Assembly: GCA_013140605.1 (NCBI GenBank)
Contig: JABFSL010000058.1
Coordinates: forward strand, 1 to 64,000
DNA: 64,000 nt
DNA from: Anaerolineales bacterium
GTDB lineage: Bacteria; Chloroflexota; Anaerolineae; Anaerolineales; Villigracilaceae
Reading direction: 5' to 3'
The notes below the pieces were generated by a model. It had not been told where the DNA came from. It saw nothing but the letters and a program-made list of their open reading frames with translations, and did no database searches. Position 1 is the first letter of the stretch; every line of letters starts with the position of its first letter. Shown here one piece after another: positions 61,235-64,000 of the stretch. The position numbers were made by a program, and so were the translations under genes.

Positions 61235-61408
61235 ATGAATCTCAAATCCAATTCACTGAAATGGGCAGGCATATTTTCAACTGCATTTTTGAACGCCGCA
61301 GTATTGTTGCCAAAAACATTTCATGTCCCAGCTCAAATCCATCCGTGGCTTTTTGTCGTTAACATCTTTTGGCTTGTCACCATCTGTTCAGGAATCTTCA
61401 GCTCATGA
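61235..61408 (+). CDS. 57-aa membrane microprotein between kdpB and kdpC
   Basis: Starts after TAGGAGACAAA, 8 nt behind kdpB, and ends with an ATGA overlap into kdpC, so it is a regular member of the operon. Two helices: [17 protein letters not shown] and [18 protein letters not shown]. No match to any Kdp subunit known to me. It may be an additional accessory subunit. Confidence 0.75.
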   Translation: MNLKSNSLKWAGIFSTAFLNAAVLLPKTFHVPAQIHPWLFVVNIFWLVTICSGIFSS

Positions 61409-62034
61409 AAAATCAACTTCGTCCCGCTCTTACAATTTTCGCAATGCTCACTATTATTACAGGTGTGATTTATCCGCTTGTTGTAACTGGAATTTCACAA
61501 GTGATATTTCCAACTCAATCCAATGGAAGCATCATTGTTATTGATGGGAAAGCCGCTGGCTCCGAACTCATCGGCCAGCAATTCGATAACCCCAAATATT
61601 TCTGGGGACGTATCTCCGCCGTCGGATACAACGCTGACTTATCATCTGGTTCGAACTACGGGCCGATGAATCCCGCCTTGGTGGATTCTGTCCAGGCGCG
61701 GATCGACGCTCTTCAAGCCGCTGACCCTGAGAACACGCTCCCCATTCCCGTTGACCTGGTGACTGCCTCTGCCAGCGGACTCGACCCGCATATCAGCGTC
61801 GCCGCAGCGTTGTACCAGGTCCATCGTGTGGCATCAGCTCGCGGGTTGAGTGAAGCGGATGTCCAATCCCTCGTGGATAAATATATCGAAGGACGTCAAT
61901 TCGGCTTTTTGGGCGAGCCGACTGTGAACGTGCTGAAACTCAATCTTGCATTAGACGGATTGAAATTAAAAACTCAAACTGCCTATTACATTAGTAATAG
62001 GCAGTTATTGATTTCAAGAGGAAGGACTCCATGA
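61405..62034 (+). CDS. kdpC: K+-transporting ATPase subunit KdpC
   Basis: 209 aa. One N-terminal helix ([20 protein letters not shown]), then the KdpC external domain: [53 protein letters not shown]. The family normally ends at about [13 protein letters not shown]. Here about 20 more residues ([20 protein letters not shown]) are encoded by a perfect hairpin at 61977-62006 and its flank. Confidence 0.96.
   Translation: MKNQLRPALTIFAMLTIITGVIYPLVVTGISQVIFPTQSNGSIIVIDGKAAGSELIGQQFDNPKYFWGRISAVGYNADLSSGSNYGPMNPALVDSVQARIDALQAADPENTLPIPVDLVTASASGLDPHISVAAALYQVHRVASARGLSEADVQSLVDKYIEGRQFGFLGEPTVNVLKLNLALDGLKLKTQTAYYISNRQLLISRGRTP
61977..62006. repeat. hairpin inside the kdpC 3' end
   Basis: AACTGCCTATTAC, loop ATTA, GTAATAGGCAGTT, then ATTG. 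13-bp perfect stem. It is translated as the KdpC tail and lies just before the next gene's start. Confidence 0.88.
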
Positions 62035-62777
62035 AAAAATTCAAACTCACACCGAACTTATTGACTAATGGCCTGAAAGGAATGTTAACCGTATTTGCCC
62101 TTACTATCCCAATGTGGTTGATCGGAAGGGATGTGCTGGGTGAGGCAGTGATCAGTTTACTGTACCTTGCGCCGATTGCCTGGAGCGCAAACAGGTGGGG
62201 GCAGGTATCTGGTGTTAGTGCCGCGCTGACAGCCGCACTGTGTTTTGATTTCTTATTTATTCCGCCTTTCTTTACGTTTGCAGTAGGCAGTCTGGAAGGC
62301 TGGCTTGTATTGATCATATTCTTTGCAATTGCCATTGTTGTCGTAGGGCGCATACAAGACAGCCTATCAAGGGCGCGCGAAGCCACCTTTATGTATGAAT
62401 TAAGCTCGGCGCTTGCCAATGCGCGCACGCAGGATGCGGTGGCTCACATTGTTGCAAGGAATATCAGGCAGTTATTTCAGGCCGCGCTTGTCAATGTCAC
62501 ATTTCAGCAATCCAAACAAATCCCGCGCATTGCCGCCCACGAGCCAGTGGATGGCGAAGGGAAAGGCCAGCCAGACCGTATTTTGCCGATCCTGAACGCT
62601 TGGGGATTGGTTGGTGAGATTCAAATATGGCGCGGTGAATTTGGGGATTTGCCTTCTGAAAGTAGTCCCCTCCTTCAAAATTTTGCATTGCAAACTTCAA
62701 GAGCATTCGAACACACGTATTCCTTTGAAGTGGAAAAAGCTGTAAATGGCCCGATCGCGGATATCGCTGTAAAGTAG
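62031..62777 (+). CDS. DUF4118-GAF protein (separate KdpD-like membrane sensor module)
   Basis: 248 aa. Four membrane helices in the first about 110 residues with the DUF4118 pattern of KdpD ([27 protein letters not shown]). A coiled segment and a GAF domain follow ([20 protein letters not shown]). It has the middle part of KdpD but neither the N-terminal ATP-binding nor the kinase domains. It overlaps kdpC (ATGA). It probably lets membrane sensing be supplied by a separate polypeptide, or duplicates part of KdpD. Confidence 0.85.
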   Translation: MKKFKLTPNLLTNGLKGMLTVFALTIPMWLIGRDVLGEAVISLLYLAPIAWSANRWGQVSGVSAALTAALCFDFLFIPPFFTFAVGSLEGWLVLIIFFAIAIVVVGRIQDSLSRAREATFMYELSSALANARTQDAVAHIVARNIRQLFQAALVNVTFQQSKQIPRIAAHEPVDGEGKGQPDRILPILNAWGLVGEIQIWRGEFGDLPSESSPLLQNFALQTSRAFEHTYSFEVEKAVNGPIADIAVK

Positions 62778-62800
62778 ATAAGTTAAGATTTACGCAAAAC

Positions 62801-62878
62801 CTTTAGTGAGTCCGCCAATCTGCACGAATTTACGCTAATCTTTTTAAATTCGTGCAGATTGCGTAGATTAGCGGATAA
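62801..62878. repeat. degenerate palindromic spacer repeat (CCGCCAATCTGCACGAATTT...)
   Basis: Arms CGAATTTACGCTAATC / GTAGATTAGCGG and ATCTGCACGAATTT / AAATTCGTGCAGAT. It shares words with the repeat at 55757. Lies between the DUF4118 gene and kdpD. Confidence 0.75.
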
Positions 62879-62931
62879 AATTTCATTTTGCGTAAGTTCT
62901 ATAAGTCATGGAAGTCCTTTTTCAAGTGAGA

Positions 62932-62937
62932 TACAAT
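62932..62937 (+). promoter_or_regulatory. possible -10 box of kdpD, leaderless arrangement
   Basis: TACAAT followed by AAAAATA (7 nt) and the ATG of kdpD, no Shine-Dalgarno. Same geometry as tgt and ruvB, and suggests that kdpD has its own transcript. Confidence 0.5.
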
Positions 62938-62944
62938 AAAAATA

Positions 62945-64000
62945 ATGGAACAACGTCCCGATCCCGATGAATTACTGAAACACGCCCAGGCGGAAGAACA
63001 AGCCGCAAAACGAGGCAAGCTAAAAATCTTCCTTGGTTATGCTGCGGGTGTTGGTAAAACATACGCCATGCTTGAAGCCGCGCATCAACGCAAGACTCAA
63101 GGCATTGATGTTGTGATTGGCTATGTGGAAACTCATAAACGCGCTGATACTGATGAGTTGGTGGAAGGGTTGAATGTGCTGCCGCGCAAGCAGGTGGAAT
63201 ATCACGGCGTAGCCCTGCCCGAAATGGATGTGGACGAAGTTATCAAGCGCCGCCCAAAAATCGTACTGGTGGATGAATTCGCTCATACCAACGCGCCAGG
63301 TTCGCGTCATCCCAAACGATATTTGGATGTGGAGGAAATTCTCGACGCGGGCATTGACGTGTATACCACGCTCAACGTTCAACATCTCGAAAGTTTGAAC
63401 GATGTCGTCGCACAGGTGACGGGCGTCATTGTGCGCGAGACCGTCCCTGACCGTGTGCTGGATGAGGCCTCCGAAATCGAAGTCATTGACCTGCCGCCCG
63501 ATGAATTAATGACAAGGTTGAAGGAAGGTAAAGTCTATATTCCTGAGCAGGCTTCACGTGCCATCGATAAATTTTTCCGCAAGGGGAATCTGACTGCATT
63601 ACGTGAAATGTCTCTGCGGCGCGCCGCCGAACGCGTGGACAATCAAATGCGCTCGTATATGCAGACACGCGCCATCTCTGGCCCATGGGCTGCGGGTGAG
63701 CGTCTGCTCGTTTGCATCAGCCCAAGCCCGCTGGCTGAGAAATTGATCCGCACTACGCGCAGGCTGGCTGATGAACTCAACGCAGAATGGTATGCAATCT
63801 ATGTGGAGATCGCTTCGAAACCTGAAACCAAACCTGCAAATCGTGAACGCATTGGCAGAACTTTGCAACTGGCGGAAGAATTGGGAGCAAAGACCCTTAC
63901 GATTGCAGGACGCTCCATTCAAGAAGCTGTATTGGATTTTTCCCACAAGAACAATATTACAAAAGTTGTGGTTGGCAAACCGCTCAAACCTCGCTGGCAG
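62945..64000 (+). CDS. kdpD: sensor kinase KdpD (partial, C-terminus beyond window edge)
   Basis: 352 codons to the edge. Residues 20-230 form the KdpD N-terminal domain with Walker A GYAAGVGKTYAMLEAA, Walker B KIVLVDEFAHTN and DVYTTLNVQHLESLND. A universal-stress-protein domain follows (LLVCISPSPLAEKLIRTTRR). The frame is uninterrupted. Whether the membrane, GAF and kinase domains follow cannot be seen; the separate DUF4118-GAF gene upstream makes that worth knowing. Confidence 0.95.
   Translation, partial: MEQRPDPDELLKHAQAEEQAAKRGKLKIFLGYAAGVGKTYAMLEAAHQRKTQGIDVVIGYVETHKRADTDELVEGLNVLPRKQVEYHGVALPEMDVDEVIKRRPKIVLVDEFAHTNAPGSRHPKRYLDVEEILDAGIDVYTTLNVQHLESLNDVVAQVTGVIVRETVPDRVLDEASEIEVIDLPPDELMTRLKEGKVYIPEQASRAIDKFFRKGNLTALREMSLRRAAERVDNQMRSYMQTRAISGPWAAGERLLVCISPSPLAEKLIRTTRRLADELNAEWYAIYVEIASKPETKPANRERIGRTLQLAEELGAKTLTIAGRSIQEAVLDFSHKNNITKVVVGKPLKPRWQ

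Overview
The window reads as chromosomal DNA of a filamentous or sludge-type Chloroflexota, most likely class Anaerolineae. This is inferred from protein style and gene mix: PDWL-repeat TPR proteins, GT87, DUF2721/DUF3054/DUF2905/DUF2255 proteins, many lipoproteins, and intergenic spacers full of small palindromic repeats. There is no taxonomic marker such as 16S rRNA. Base composition is intermediate, with a few A+T-richer islands that look acquired. No tRNA, rRNA, CRISPR array, transposase or prophage was seen.

Layout. 1-6500 (minus strand): an ECF sigma/anti-sigma pair, a DUF3054 membrane protein, der, the c-di-AMP pair cdaR/cdaA, and a dephospho-CoA kinase with an extra C-terminal domain. 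6500-10000: a decayed ATP-grasp gene, the RNase P RNA gene with its own promoter, and a large membrane protein. 10000-19400: HypA-like protein, TolB-like lipoprotein, SDR, rhodanese, recJ, GT87 and a string of small unknown genes. 19400-21500: an A+T-rich restriction-modification pair. 21500-28300: rlmI, an EEP-family nuclease, tgt, uppP, a substrate-binding lipoprotein, and a self-contained membrane-protein/HTH-regulator operon with a readable promoter and operator.

28400-38700 is one long plus-strand cluster: two ABC ATPases (the second carrying a cyclic-nucleotide-binding domain), two GAF-domain histidine kinases, a response regulator, an 810-aa FtsX/MacB-type permease and an HlyD-type adaptor. 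It looks like a sensory-gated MacAB-like exporter. It is followed by three tandem c-di-GMP-I (GEMM) riboswitch aptamers and a terminator. 39300-49400: ruvB-DUF2905, an HNH-like gene, a beta-CASP nuclease, queA, a family-5 uracil-DNA glycosylase, two alpha/beta hydrolases, a probable selenocysteine-containing peroxiredoxin (in-frame UGA), a peptidase-S51/CysRS-tail fusion and pyrimidine nucleoside phosphorylase. 49400-56800: a 1145-aa TPR/PDWL-repeat protein, ndk, rsfS (apparent CTG start overlapping thpR), a response regulator, DUF1684 and a second sigma/anti-sigma pair. 57100-64000: a kdp potassium-uptake operon with two extra microproteins, a DUF4118-GAF protein, and the start of kdpD.

The most unusual feature is the repeat ecology. 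At least five families of small palindromic elements are scattered here. One family sits in frame, in the same reading frame, inside the conserved genes recJ and queA. Another family keeps a fixed 33-bp length and fixed ends while both arms covary. A 27-bp mini-element is inserted inside a copy of a different palindromic repeat. Other repeats have become C-terminal tails of Tgt, KdpC and an ABC ATPase.
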